From Cellulomonas sp. C5510 (lineage in GTDB: Bacteria; Actinomycetota; Actinomycetes; Actinomycetales; Cellulomonadaceae), in contig NZ_CP081862.1 of the NCBI RefSeq assembly GCF_019797765.1, forward strand, positions 1,736,001 through 1,800,000: 64,000 nt of DNA. The letters run 5' to 3'. Made by a program: the position numbers and the translations under genes. The notes under the pieces were generated by a model. It was not told the origin of the DNA. It searched no databases and worked only from the letters and a program-made list of their open reading frames with translations. Below, piece by piece: positions 41,110 through 49,860 of this stretch (the first letter of the stretch is position 1; each line of letters starts with the position of its first letter).

Positions 41110-42534
41110 TCACACGTCGTAGTACAGCTCGAACTCGTGCGGGTGCGGGCGCAGCCGGATCGGGTCGACCTCGGCGGAGCGCTTGTAGTCGATCCAGGTC
41201 TGGATGAGGTCCGGCGTGAAGACGTTGCCGGCGGTCAGCCAGTCGTGGTCCGCCTCGAGGTTGTCGAGCACCTCGGCGAGCGAGCCCGGGACCTGCTGGA
41301 TGAGCGCGTGCTCCTCCGGGGGCAGCTCGTACAGGTCCTTGTCGACCGGCTCCGGCGGCTCGATGCGGTTCTGGATGCCGTCGAGGCCCGCCATCAGCAT
41401 GGCCGCGAAGGCCAGGTACGGGTTGGACGACGGGTCCGGCACGCGGAACTCGATGCGCTTGGCCTTCGGGTTCGAGCCGGTCACGGGGACGCGGATGCAC
41501 GCCGAGCGGTTGCGGGCCGAGTAGACCAGGTTGACCGGCGCCTCGAAGCCCGGGACCAGGCGGTGGTAGGAGTTCACCGTCGGGTTCGTGAACGCCAGCA
41601 GCGACGGGGCGTGCTTGAGCAGGCCGCCGATGTACCAGCGGGCGAGGTCGGACAGGCCGCCGTAGCCCTTCTCGTCGAAGAACAGCGGCTTGCCGTCCTT
41701 CCACAGCGACTGGTGCACGTGCATGCCCGAGCCGTTGTCGCCGAACAGCGGCTTCGGCATGAAGGTCGCGGTGCGGCCCTCGGCGTGCGCCACGTTCTTC
41801 ACGACGTACTTGAACAGCTGCACCTTGTCGGCCGACTTGGCGAGCGTGTCGAAGCGGTAGTTGATCTCCGCCTGGCCGGCCGTGCCGACCTCGTGGTGCG
41901 CGCGCTCGACCTGCAGGCCGAGGGCGTCGAGCTGCAGCGAGATCTTGTCGCGCAGGTCGGCGAAGTGGTCGACCGGCGGGACCGGGAAGTAGCCGCCCTT
42001 GTAGGGGGTCTTGTGGCCGAGGTTGCCACCCTCCTCGACGCGGCCCGTGTTCCAGGCGGCCTCGATGGAGTCGATCGAGTAGTACGACGTGTTCTGCTTC
42101 GTCTCGAAGCGCACGTCGTCGAAGATGTAGAACTCGGCCTCGGGGGCGAAGAACGCCGTGTCCGCGATGCCGGTGGACCGCAGGTACGCCTCGGCCTTCG
42201 CGGCGACCTGACGCGGGTCGCGGCTGTAGGGCTCGTCGGTGTACGGGTCGACGATGTGGAAGTTCAGGCAGAGGGTCTTCTCGGCGCGGAACGGGTCCAG
42301 GTAGGCCGTCGTCACGTCGGGGATGAGCTTCATGTCCGACTCGTTGATGGCCTGGAAGCCGCGGATCGAGGACCCGTCGAACATCTGGCCCTCGACGAAG
42401 AAGCTCTCGTCCACGGAGGCGGCAGGCACGTTGAAGTGCTGCATCACGCCGGGCAGGTCGCAGAACCGGACGTCGACGAACTTGACGTCCTCGCTCTTGA
42501 TGAAGGCCAGGACTTCCTCTGGCTTGCTGAACAT
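41110..42534 (-). CDS. glnA: Glutamine synthetase type I
   Basis: 474 residues from ATG 42534, with GAGGAG upstream. Family blocks: '[18 protein letters not shown]', '[12 protein letters not shown]', '[18 protein letters not shown]', '[21 protein letters not shown]' and the ATP/Glu-binding '[30 protein letters not shown]'. '[11 protein letters not shown]' contains the Tyr that is adenylylated by GlnE in GSI-beta enzymes. It makes glutamine from glutamate, ammonia and ATP in the cytoplasm. A GlnR box precedes it. First clear core-chromosome gene after the element. Confidence 0.97.
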   Translation of the reverse strand: MFSKPEEVLAFIKSEDVKFVDVRFCDLPGVMQHFNVPAASVDESFFVEGQMFDGSSIRGFQAINESDMKLIPDVTTAYLDPFRAEKTLCLNFHIVDPYTDEPYSRDPRQVAAKAEAYLRSTGIADTAFFAPEAEFYIFDDVRFETKQNTSYYSIDSIEAAWNTGRVEEGGNLGHKTPYKGGYFPVPPVDHFADLRDKISLQLDALGLQVERAHHEVGTAGQAEINYRFDTLAKSADKVQLFKYVVKNVAHAEGRTATFMPKPLFGDNGSGMHVHQSLWKDGKPLFFDEKGYGGLSDLARWYIGGLLKHAPSLLAFTNPTVNSYHRLVPGFEAPVNLVYSARNRSACIRVPVTGSNPKAKRIEFRVPDPSSNPYLAFAAMLMAGLDGIQNRIEPPEPVDKDLYELPPEEHALIQQVPGSLAEVLDNLEADHDWLTAGNVFTPDLIQTWIDYKRSAEVDPIRLRPHPHEFELYYDV

Positions 42535-42592
42535 CCGCTGCTCCTCGGGTTGGCTTGCCCTCAGTCGGGCACGACGAGGCTAGGGCGGCGCA

Positions 42593-42630
42593 GTTTCCCT
42601 GGGGTGTACCGATTGTTTCCGACGTGTTAC
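42593..42630 (-). promoter_or_regulatory. GlnR box upstream of glnA
   Basis: On the minus strand: GTAAC (42630-42626), 6 bp, GAAAC (42619-42615), 6 bp, TACAC (42608-42604), 6 bp, GAAAC (42597-42593). The actinobacterial GlnR consensus is GTnAC-n6-GnAAC repeated with 6-bp gaps; three of the four half-sites fit exactly and the third partly. It ends about 60 bp before the glnA start codon. Confidence 0.7.
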
Positions 42631-42706
42631 GTGACCCCCGTCCTGCGTTGCGACCGTGTGACGTGGGGGTGCAGGCACCCCGTGCGGGGCCGGTTACCGT
42701 GGTCGC

Positions 42707-43204
42707 ATGGTCGATCGCGAGGACGTCGGGTCGTGGCTGTCCGGCCCGCCCACCGGTCAGCCGGGCACCGCCCGGGGGAGCCGGCTCGGGCTGCCGCCGG
42801 AGGGGCGCGGCTCGCAGGCCCCGCTCGGCCGGCGCGTCGTGGCGCTCGTCGTCGACTGGTTCGTCTGCCAGCTCATCGCGTTCGCGTTCTTCCCTCCCGA
42901 CGCGCAGGCCTGGGCGACGCTCGCGGTGTTCGCCCTCGAGAACGCGCTGCTGGTCGGCACGATCGGCACGACGCTCGGGCACCGGCTGCTCGGCATCCGG
43001 GTGCGGCGGGTGGCGCCGCCGCGCACGCTCCTCGACACCGGTGACGGGCCCGCGCCCGACGCCGGGCCGGACGTCCCGCCGAACCTGCTGCTCGGCCTCG
43101 TCCGCACGGTGCTGCTGTGCCTGGTGATCCCGGCCGTCGTGTGGGACGCGGACGGCCGCGGCCTGCACGACCGCGCGGCGGGCACGGCGATCGTGCGCCG
43201 CTGA
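42707..43204 (+). CDS. RDD-family membrane protein
   Basis: 165 residues with three hydrophobic helices. The RDD hallmarks are visible: Arg-rich 'LGRRVVALVVDWFVC' with the helix-1 Asp, 'GHRLLGIRVRRV' after helix 2, and 'LHDRAAGTAIV' at the end. It is divergent from glnA, a conserved actinobacterial neighbourhood. Substrate and role are unknown for this type. Confidence 0.85.
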   Translation: MVDREDVGSWLSGPPTGQPGTARGSRLGLPPEGRGSQAPLGRRVVALVVDWFVCQLIAFAFFPPDAQAWATLAVFALENALLVGTIGTTLGHRLLGIRVRRVAPPRTLLDTGDGPAPDAGPDVPPNLLLGLVRTVLLCLVIPAVVWDADGRGLHDRAAGTAIVRR

Positions 43205-43229
43205 CCCGCTCACCCGCCCCGCCTCGCGC

Positions 43230-43245
43230 CGTTCGGATCCGAACG
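43230..43245. terminator. 16-bp palindrome with partial second copy between convergent genes
   Basis: CGTTCGGATCCGAACG is a perfect palindrome. CGGATCCGAACG recurs at 43276-43287. The site lies between the RDD gene and the convergent DUF4191 gene, so a bidirectional terminator role is plausible, though no T-run follows. Confidence 0.35.
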
Positions 43246-43373
43246 TGCGGACGCGCCGGGCGTGTCGGTGCGAACGGATCCGAACGCCCCGGGGCGGGTG
43301 GGGGCGCAGGGTGCCCGGGGTGCCCGAGGGGCCCGGGGTGCTCGCAGGTCGCGCGTGTCCCGGGTGGCCGGCG

Positions 43374-44099
43374 TCAGCGGCCGCGCATGCCCTTGCGGTC
43401 GGGGCGCACGCGCATCGGGTCGATGCCCTTCGGCACCGGCATCTTCACGGCACCGAGCGCCTGGAGGCGCTTGACGACCTCGCCGACCTCCTGCTTGGTC
43501 AGCTGCGGCTTGAGGCGCTGGACCTTGCGCGCGAGCTGCGGCAGCGGGACCTGGCCCTCCTCGCGCCCGACCTCGATGACCGTGATCGGCACGCCCTGCA
43601 GGACGCGGGCCGTGCGCTTGCGCTCGGACTCGAGGAGCTTGTCGATGCGGTGCGCCGGTCCTTCGCCGATGAGCACGATGCCCGGCCGGCCCACCCCGCG
43701 GAACACCATGTCCTGGGTGCGCGGGGCGACGGCGACGGGCTCCTGCGTGAACGTCCAGCCGCGGCGGATGGTACCCAGTGCGGAGATCGCGGCACCCGGC
43801 TGGCCCTCGATGCGCGCGTAGGCGGCGCGCTCGGCCCGGCGCGTCAGCGTGAACATGGCCGCGAGCGCCGCGAACGGCAGGCTCAGCAGGAGCATGTACA
43901 GCCACGGGCCCCACAGCAGGCCGATGAGCAGGCCCACGGCGACGACGCCGAAGAACACCGCGAGGATCAGCCAGGTGACCGCGGGGTCCTGCTCGCGGGT
44001 CATCTGGTACGCCTGCCAGACCTGGTGGTACCACCGGGTCTTCTTCACCTTGGCGGGCTTCGCGGGCGCGTTCGCGGACGCGGACTTGTCACGGGCCAT
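43374..44099 (-). CDS. DUF4191 membrane protein
   Basis: 241 residues from ATG 44099. Basic N-terminus ending 'RWYHQVWQAYQMTREQDPAVTWLIL', two membrane helices, then a soluble C-terminal domain ('RRGWTFTQEPVAVAPRTQDMVFRGVGRPGIVLIGEGP'). This is the DUF4191 family, restricted to actinobacteria and usually next to lipA and an RDD gene. Function unknown. Confidence 0.88.
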   Translation of the reverse strand: MARDKSASANAPAKPAKVKKTRWYHQVWQAYQMTREQDPAVTWLILAVFFGVVAVGLLIGLLWGPWLYMLLLSLPFAALAAMFTLTRRAERAAYARIEGQPGAAISALGTIRRGWTFTQEPVAVAPRTQDMVFRGVGRPGIVLIGEGPAHRIDKLLESERKRTARVLQGVPITVIEVGREEGQVPLPQLARKVQRLKPQLTKQEVGEVVKRLQALGAVKMPVPKGIDPMRVRPDRKGMRGR

Positions 44100-44243
44100 G
44101 ACCGTGGAGTCTACCGGCGTGCGGGGGTCCGCCGGACGGGAGGGCGGGGACCTCCGTCCCTGGCGCTGGCGCGACGGAGCGCGCGAGCCTGGGCGGACAG
44201 CCGCGGCGCGGGGGCCACGGCGCGGAGCGCGGGGGAGGCGACG

Positions 44244-44753
44244 ATGCGGGTCCTGGTGACGGTGGCGTCCCGGCACGGCGGGACGAGGGAGATCGGCCAG
44301 GCCGTCGCGCAGGTCCTGCGGGACGCGGGCCACCAGGTGACGGAGACGGACCCGGACGACGTCCGGGCGCTCGACGGCTACGACGCCGTCGTGCTCGGCT
44401 CGTCGGTGTACGTGGGGCGGCTGGCGGCGGCTCTCCGGGAGCTCGTGGACCGGCTGGCGGGCGGTCTGGCGTCGCTGCCGGTGTGGCTGTTCTGGTCCGG
44501 CCCGGTCGGCACCCCGCCGCTGCCCGCGGGGGAGCCGGACGACGTGGGTGTCGTCGCCCGCCGGGTCCGCGCCCGGGAGACCCGGTGCTTCGCCGGCAGG
44601 CTCGAGCGGGAGGAGCTGGGGCTCGCGGAGCGGGCGCTGGTCGCGATGATCGACGCGCAGCCGGGGGACTTCCGGGACTTCGAGGACGTCGAGGAGTGGG
44701 CGGCGGGGATCGCCCGCGAGCTGTCGCGCCCGCAGCGCGTCGAGCGGGGCTGA
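44244..44753 (+). CDS. Flavodoxin-like protein (protoporphyrinogen oxidase HemG-like)
   Basis: 169 residues from ATG 44244, with GGGGGAGGCG upstream. 'MRVLVTVASRHGGTREIGQAVAQVLRDAGHQVTE' has the phosphate-binding loop of flavodoxins, then 'YDAVVLGSSVYVGRLAAALRELVDRLAGGLASLPVWLFWSGP'. FMN binding is expected. HemG is the nearest named enzyme with this shape, but a role in haem synthesis is not shown. Confidence 0.8.
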   Translation: MRVLVTVASRHGGTREIGQAVAQVLRDAGHQVTETDPDDVRALDGYDAVVLGSSVYVGRLAAALRELVDRLAGGLASLPVWLFWSGPVGTPPLPAGEPDDVGVVARRVRARETRCFAGRLEREELGLAERALVAMIDAQPGDFRDFEDVEEWAAGIARELSRPQRVERG

Positions 44754-44771
44754 GCGCGGCCGCCGGGACGG

Positions 44772-45254
44772 TCAGCCCGCGTCGCGGCGGGCCACGAGCA
44801 GCAGCAGGTGGCGCAGCTGCTCGACCTGCTCGGGGGTCAGCCCCTCGGTGACGAGCTGCTCGGCCGCCTCCGGGTCGGACGCCGCGAGCACCGCCGCGCG
44901 CCCGGCGTCGGTGATGGACACCTGCTGCTTGCGGCGGTCCGTCGCGTGCGCGGTGCGCGTGACGTAGCCGGCCCGCTCGATGCGCGCCAGCACGCGGCTC
45001 ATCGTCTGCTCGGTGACCTCGCACGCGGCCGCGAGCTCGGCCTGGGTGCGGGGCCCTCGCAGCAGGATCACGAGCACCGGCTGGCTGGCGTGGTTGAGAT
45101 CCCAGCCGGCGAGGTGGGCGTTCCAGTCGCGCTCGACGCGCCGGGCCGCCGCGGACAGCAGGCGGCCGACCGGCCAGCCGGAGGGGTCGGGTGCGGCCAT
45201 CGACTCCCAGCGGGGGTGCTGGTCGGCCGCGCCGTGCTCCCCGTACCGCTCCAC
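44772..45254 (-). CDS. MarR-family transcriptional regulator
   Basis: 160 residues from GTG 45254, with GGGAGGACACCAG upstream. The winged HTH 'LRGPRTQAELAAACEVTEQTMSRVLARIERAGYVTRTAHATDRRKQQVSITDAGRAAV' is typical MarR, including the D-x-R-x3-V wing. It is divergent from an MMPL transporter gene 80 bp away, so it probably controls that exporter in response to a small ligand. Confidence 0.9.
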   Translation of the reverse strand: MERYGEHGAADQHPRWESMAAPDPSGWPVGRLLSAAARRVERDWNAHLAGWDLNHASQPVLVILLRGPRTQAELAAACEVTEQTMSRVLARIERAGYVTRTAHATDRRKQQVSITDAGRAAVLAASDPEAAEQLVTEGLTPEQVEQLRHLLLLVARRDAG

Positions 45255-45328
45255 CTGGTGTCCTCCCTGGCGCTCGCCGCGCCGTGTCCCGGCTCATGTT
45301 GCCGGAAGCGCGCGCGTCCCGCATAGTG

Positions 45329-45342
45329 CTCAGCATGCTGAG
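45329..45342. promoter_or_regulatory. 14-bp palindrome over the MMPL start, probable MarR site
   Basis: CTCAGCATGCTGAG is perfectly symmetric and includes the proposed ATG (45335) of the transporter gene. Lying in the divergent gap with marR, it is a good candidate operator. Confidence 0.45.
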
Positions 45343-47812
45343 GATCTTGCGCGGGGTCGGGAGCGGTCTGCTGGTGCTGGCGGTCGCCGCGGCGTGGCTG
45401 GCGGTCGGCGCGTTCGGTGGGATGGCGCAGGGCCGGCTGTCGCAGGTGCAGACGAACGACTCGGCGGCGTTCCTGCCGTCGTCCGCCGAGTCGACGCGTG
45501 CCGCGGAGCTCTCGGCCGGGTTCACCGAGTCGGAGTCGCTGCCCGTGCTGGTCGTCCTGGCGCCCGAGGGCGGCGGGGCGCTCGACCCGCAGGCGCTCGC
45601 CGCCGTGCAGCCGGTGGTGGAGGACCTGCCGGGTGTCGCGATCCCCGGCGCGGACCCCGCCGCCGGGGACCCCGCCACCATCGGGGACGTGCTCACCGGC
45701 GACCCGGTCGTCGTGCCCTCCGAGGACGGCGAGGCGCTGCTGGTCCCGCTGTCGCTCGACGCGGACGCGACCGAGCAGGCGCTCGCCGACGACGAGAGCG
45801 TCGTGGGGGCGGTCGTCCAGGCGGTGCGCGACACGTTCGCCGAGGAGCTCGGCGCCACCGCCGACAGCGCCGGGGAGACGGGGCTGAACGCCTGGGTCAC
45901 CGGGCCCGGCGGCTTCGTCGCGGACCTCACGAACGCGTTCGGCGGCATCGACGGCGTGCTGCTGCTCGTCGCGCTGGGCGCCGTCCTCGTCATCCTCGTG
46001 CTCGTCTACCGCTCGCCGTTCCTCCCGCTCGCGGTCATCCTCACGGCGGTGTTCGCGCTGTGCGCCGCCGCGCTGGCGGTCTACCACCTCGCGGACTCCG
46101 GCGCGCTGACCCTCAACGGCCAGGCGCAGGGCATCCTCTCGATCCTCGTCGTCGGGGCGTCCGTCGACTACGCGCTGCTCATCGTGGCCCGGTACCGCGA
46201 GGAGCTACGTCTCGTCGAGCGGCCCGCCGCCGCGATGCGCCGGGCCCTGCGCCGCAGCCTCGAGCCGATCGCCGCGTCCGCGGGCACCGTCGTCGCGGGT
46301 CTGCTGTGCCTCCTGCTGTCCGACCTGGCGTCGAACCGGAGCCTCGGACCCGTCGGGGCGATCGGCATCGCATCGGCGTTCCTCGCCGCGTTCACCCTGC
46401 TGCCGCTGCTGCTCCTGGTGGCCGGCCCGCGGTCGCGTGCGCTGTTCTGGCCGCGCATCCCGCGACCGCACGCCGCCGCGCACGCCGCCGCGCCGGTCGG
46501 TGCGGCGGACGAGCCGGCCCCCGCCGGGGCCTCCAGCGCCGGCGCGCACGTCGCCGCGGGCAGCGCCCGCGACCCGTTGCCCGCCACGGGCCTGTGGGGT
46601 CGCCTCGCCCGCTGGGTCGGGCGCCGTGACCGCGTCGTGTGGATCGCGACCAGCGTGGTGCTCCTGGCATGCGCGGCGTTCGTGCCGACGTTCCAGGCGT
46701 CCGGCACCAGCCAGGCGGACGTGTTCCTGACGGACGTCGACTCCGTCGCCGGCGAGGAGGTGCTCGCCGCGCACTTCCCGGCGGGCGTCGTGCAGCCCGC
46801 GGTCGTCGTGGTGGACACCGACGAGGCCGACGCGGTCGTCGAGGCCGCGCTCGAGGTCGAGGGCGTGCAGGCGGCGGCGCCGTACACCGGTGCGTCCGCG
46901 ACGGGCGCCCCGGGCGGCGCGGACGCGGGCGCTGCGGGCGGCACCGACGCGGCTGCTGCGGACGGCGCGTCCGGCGGGGACGACGCCGGCGCGCCGGGCG
47001 ACGAGGCGTCCGCGGGTGGCGAGTCCGCCGCCGGGGCACCGGGTGCCGCCCCGCAGGCGGACCCGGTCGTGGTCGACGGCCGCGTCCGGGTCGACGTGAC
47101 CACCGAGGCCGCCGCCGACACCACCGAGGGCGTCGCGACCGTCGGACGCCTGCGGGAGGCCGTCCACGAGGTCGCGCCCGACGCCCTGGTCGGCGGCGCC
47201 GCGGCCGAGACGCTCGACGCCCAGGACGCCGGGACCCGCGACCTGCGGGTGATCGTGCCGGTCGTGCTCGTGGTGATCCTGCTGATCCTCATGCTGCTGC
47301 TGCGGTCCGTGCTGGCGGCGGTGCTCCTGATGCTGGCCAACGTGCTGTCGTTCGCCGCCGCGCTGGGGGTCGCGGCCCTGGTGTTCGACCACGTCCTCGA
47401 CTTCCCGGGCGCGGACCCGGCCGTGCCGCTGTACGCCTTCACGTTCCTCGTGGCGCTCGGGGTGGACTACTCGATCTTCCTCATGACGCGGGTGCGCGAG
47501 GAGAGCGTGCGCGTCGGGACGCGCGACGGCGTCCTGCGCGGCCTGGCGGTCACGGGCGGCGTCATCACGTCCGCGGGCGTCGTGCTGGCGATGACGTTCG
47601 CGGCGCTCGGCGTCATCCCGCTGCTGTTCCTGGCGCAGCTCGCGTTCATCGTGGCGTTCGGCGTGCTGCTCGACACCCTCGTGGTGCGCAGCCTCCTCGT
47701 GCCGGCGCTGGTGCACGACGTCGGCGCGCGCACCTGGTGGCCGTCGAGGCTGTCCCGCTCGCCCGCGGGACAGGACGCTGCCGCCACCGGTGAGGACGCG
47801 GGCCGGGCCTAG
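45335..47812 (+). CDS. MMPL-family RND-type membrane transporter
   Basis: 825 residues with twelve expected membrane helices in two homologous halves. Each half starts with a helix and a large external domain, then five helices. 'GRLSQVQTNDSAAFLPSSAEST', 'GASVDYALLIVARYREEL' (repeat 1) and 'ALGVDYSIFLMTRVREE' (repeat 2) are MMPL signatures; the Asp-Tyr pairs are in the proton path. The second external domain carries a low-complexity Gly/Ala/Asp insertion of about 65 residues. The start may instead be ATG 45296. Likely exports a lipid or drug under MarR control. Confidence 0.88.
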   Translation: MLRILRGVGSGLLVLAVAAAWLAVGAFGGMAQGRLSQVQTNDSAAFLPSSAESTRAAELSAGFTESESLPVLVVLAPEGGGALDPQALAAVQPVVEDLPGVAIPGADPAAGDPATIGDVLTGDPVVVPSEDGEALLVPLSLDADATEQALADDESVVGAVVQAVRDTFAEELGATADSAGETGLNAWVTGPGGFVADLTNAFGGIDGVLLLVALGAVLVILVLVYRSPFLPLAVILTAVFALCAAALAVYHLADSGALTLNGQAQGILSILVVGASVDYALLIVARYREELRLVERPAAAMRRALRRSLEPIAASAGTVVAGLLCLLLSDLASNRSLGPVGAIGIASAFLAAFTLLPLLLLVAGPRSRALFWPRIPRPHAAAHAAAPVGAADEPAPAGASSAGAHVAAGSARDPLPATGLWGRLARWVGRRDRVVWIATSVVLLACAAFVPTFQASGTSQADVFLTDVDSVAGEEVLAAHFPAGVVQPAVVVVDTDEADAVVEAALEVEGVQAAAPYTGASATGAPGGADAGAAGGTDAAAADGASGGDDAGAPGDEASAGGESAAGAPGAAPQADPVVVDGRVRVDVTTEAAADTTEGVATVGRLREAVHEVAPDALVGGAAAETLDAQDAGTRDLRVIVPVVLVVILLILMLLLRSVLAAVLLMLANVLSFAAALGVAALVFDHVLDFPGADPAVPLYAFTFLVALGVDYSIFLMTRVREESVRVGTRDGVLRGLAVTGGVITSAGVVLAMTFAALGVIPLLFLAQLAFIVAFGVLLDTLVVRSLLVPALVHDVGARTWWPSRLSRSPAGQDAAATGEDAGRA

Positions 47813-47822
47813 GGTGTCGGCC

Positions 47823-48860
47823 ATGACGGACACGCTTCGGGTGGGACTGGTCGGCTACGGATCGGCGGGGCGGGGGATCCACGCGCGCCTGCTGCGGGAC
47901 GTCGGCGCGCGTGTGGTCCGGGTGGTCAGCCGCAACCCGGCGCGTGCCACCGCCGCGGCACGGGACTGGCCGGACGTGGCCGTCGACCCGGACGTGCCGG
48001 CGCTGCTGGCGCACGCGGACGCGCTGGACGTCGTCGTGGTGGCCAGTCCGACCGGCGACCACGTCGAGCACGTCCGCCTCGCGCTGGCCGCCGGGCTGCC
48101 GGTGGTCGTCGACAAGCCCCTGGCCCCGAGCGCCGACGAGGCCGCCGAGCTCGCGCGCCTCGGCGCCGAGGCGGGGGACCGGCTGACCGTGTTCCAGAAC
48201 CGGCGGTGGGACCCGGAGCAGCTCACGCTGCGTGCCCTGCTGGACGCGGGGGAGCTCGGGCGGGTGCACCGGTTCGAGCGGCGGTGGGAGCGGTGGCGCC
48301 CCGTCCCGCAGGACCGCTGGAAGGAGAACGACACGCGCGCGGGGGGGCTCCTGCTCGACCTGGGCGCGCACCTGGTCGACTCGGCGGTCCAGCTCTTCGG
48401 CCCGGTCGCGTCCGTGCACGCCGAGCTGCGGAGCCTCACGACGCCGGCCACCGACGACGTGTTCCTCGCGCTCACGCACGCCGTCCGGCCGGACGGCACC
48501 GCGGTCATCAGCCACCTGCAGGCCGGTGGTCTCGTCGGGGCCCCGGGCCCCCGCACGCGGGTGCTCGGCGACCGGGCGGCGTACCTCGTCACCAGCTTCG
48601 AGGGGGAGGCGACGCCGTTCTCGGCGCTCGACGACGAGGCGGCGGGTGAGCACGAGGGCTGGCTGGTGCACGGCGACGAGCGGGTCCCCGTGCGCCGCGC
48701 CCCTGGCGGGCACGCGGACTTCTACCGCGCGGTCGAGGCGTGGGTGCGGGGCGCCGGTCCCGTCCCCGTCGACCCCGCGGACGCCGTGGTCACGGCGCTG
48801 GTCCTCGACGCGGCGCGGGTCGCGGCGGACGAGGAGCGCGTGGTCCGGCTCGACGGCTGA
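47823..48860 (+). CDS. Gfo/Idh/MocA-family oxidoreductase
   Basis: 345 residues from ATG 47823. Rossmann N-terminus 'LRVGLVGYGSAGRGIHARLL', 'VVVASPTGDHVEHVRLALAAGLPVVVDKPLAPSADEA' with the conserved Lys of the DKP motif, and the C-terminal domain 'GGLLLDLGAHLVDSAVQLFGPV'. NAD(P)-dependent dehydrogenase acting on a sugar or polyol; substrate unknown. It starts 10 bp after the transporter stop. Confidence 0.9.
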   Translation: MTDTLRVGLVGYGSAGRGIHARLLRDVGARVVRVVSRNPARATAAARDWPDVAVDPDVPALLAHADALDVVVVASPTGDHVEHVRLALAAGLPVVVDKPLAPSADEAAELARLGAEAGDRLTVFQNRRWDPEQLTLRALLDAGELGRVHRFERRWERWRPVPQDRWKENDTRAGGLLLDLGAHLVDSAVQLFGPVASVHAELRSLTTPATDDVFLALTHAVRPDGTAVISHLQAGGLVGAPGPRTRVLGDRAAYLVTSFEGEATPFSALDDEAAGEHEGWLVHGDERVPVRRAPGGHADFYRAVEAWVRGAGPVPVDPADAVVTALVLDAARVAADEERVVRLDG

Positions 48861-48909
48861 CGGCGACCCGACGCGCGTCCGGTCCCGGGCCCGCGGCCGT
48901 CGGCAGGAG

Positions 48910-49797
48910 TCAGGGGAGCAGCGCAGCCGCCGCTGCCTCCGGGGTGGGGTGCAGGTGGACGAAGCCGGCGGCGGTCAGCGCGTCGGGGATGGCGCGCAGC
49001 GAGCCGAGGACCTCCTGCGAGAACTCCCCGAGCGCCACCCGCATCGCCCAGGCCGGGACCGGCAGCACGGCGGGCCGGTGCAGCCGTGCGGCGAGCGCCC
49101 GGACGATCTCGATCTGGGTCGCCGGCTGCGCGACCAGGTTGACCGGGCCGGACACCGGCGCGTCGAGCAGGTGCAGGACGGCACGCACCTCGTCCTCCAG
49201 CGTGATCCAGCTCCAGTACTGCCGACCGCTGCCCAGCGGGCCGCCGAGCCCGAGCCGGACGAGCGGCAGCAGCCGCCCGAGCGCACCGCCCCGCGGTGAC
49301 AGCACGATCCCGGTGCGCAGCAGCACCACCCGCACCCCCGGGTGCTCGACGGCGGGGGCCGCAGCCGCCTCCCACCGCCGGACGACGCCTGCCAGGAACG
49401 TGGAGCCGTAGGGCTCGTCCTCCGTGACGACGTCGTCACCCCGCTCGCCGTACGCTCCGGTGGCCGACCCCTGCAGCAGCACGCGGGGCGGGTCGTCCAG
49501 GGCGGCGACCGTCGAGGCGATCAGGCCCGTGCTGCGGGTCCGGGACTCCAGGACGACGCGCTTGCGATCGGCGGTGAGCCGCTTGTCGCCGACGCCGGCG
49601 CCGGCGAGGTTCACGACCGCGTCCGCGCCCGCCAGGGCCTCCGGCGGGAGCACACCGGCGTCCGGGTCCCAGGTGCGCTCGTCCGGGGTCCGCGCGGGGC
49701 GTCGGACGAGACGCCGGACCTCGTGCCCCTCCGCCGTCAGCCGCGCGACCAGCGCAGTCCCGATCAGTCCGCTCGAGCCCGCCACCACCACGATCAT
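48910..49797 (-). CDS. TIGR01777-family NAD-dependent epimerase (SDR39U1-like)
   Basis: 295 residues from ATG 49797. 'MIVVVAGSSGLIGTALVARLTAEGHEVRRLVRR' is the extended-SDR nucleotide loop; 'DAVVNLAGAGVGDKRLTADRKRVVLESR', 'GSATGAYGERGDDVVTEDEPYGSTFLA' with the Y-x3-like region, and 'YWSWITLEDEVRAVLHLLD' plus the DUF1731-like end are the family's blocks. Reaction unknown. Confidence 0.9.
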   Translation of the reverse strand: MIVVVAGSSGLIGTALVARLTAEGHEVRRLVRRPARTPDERTWDPDAGVLPPEALAGADAVVNLAGAGVGDKRLTADRKRVVLESRTRSTGLIASTVAALDDPPRVLLQGSATGAYGERGDDVVTEDEPYGSTFLAGVVRRWEAAAAPAVEHPGVRVVLLRTGIVLSPRGGALGRLLPLVRLGLGGPLGSGRQYWSWITLEDEVRAVLHLLDAPVSGPVNLVAQPATQIEIVRALAARLHRPAVLPVPAWAMRVALGEFSQEVLGSLRAIPDALTAAGFVHLHPTPEAAAAALLP

Positions 49798-49860
49798 GCG
49801 CCGACCCTACGCGCGAGGCGCCGCTCACCGCGCGCGGTGCACCCCCTAGGGTGGAGCGCC

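Noticed and set aside
41050..41120. tRNA gene as integration target
   Set aside because: No acceptor stem, anticodon arm or T-loop pattern is visible in either strand near the integrase end.
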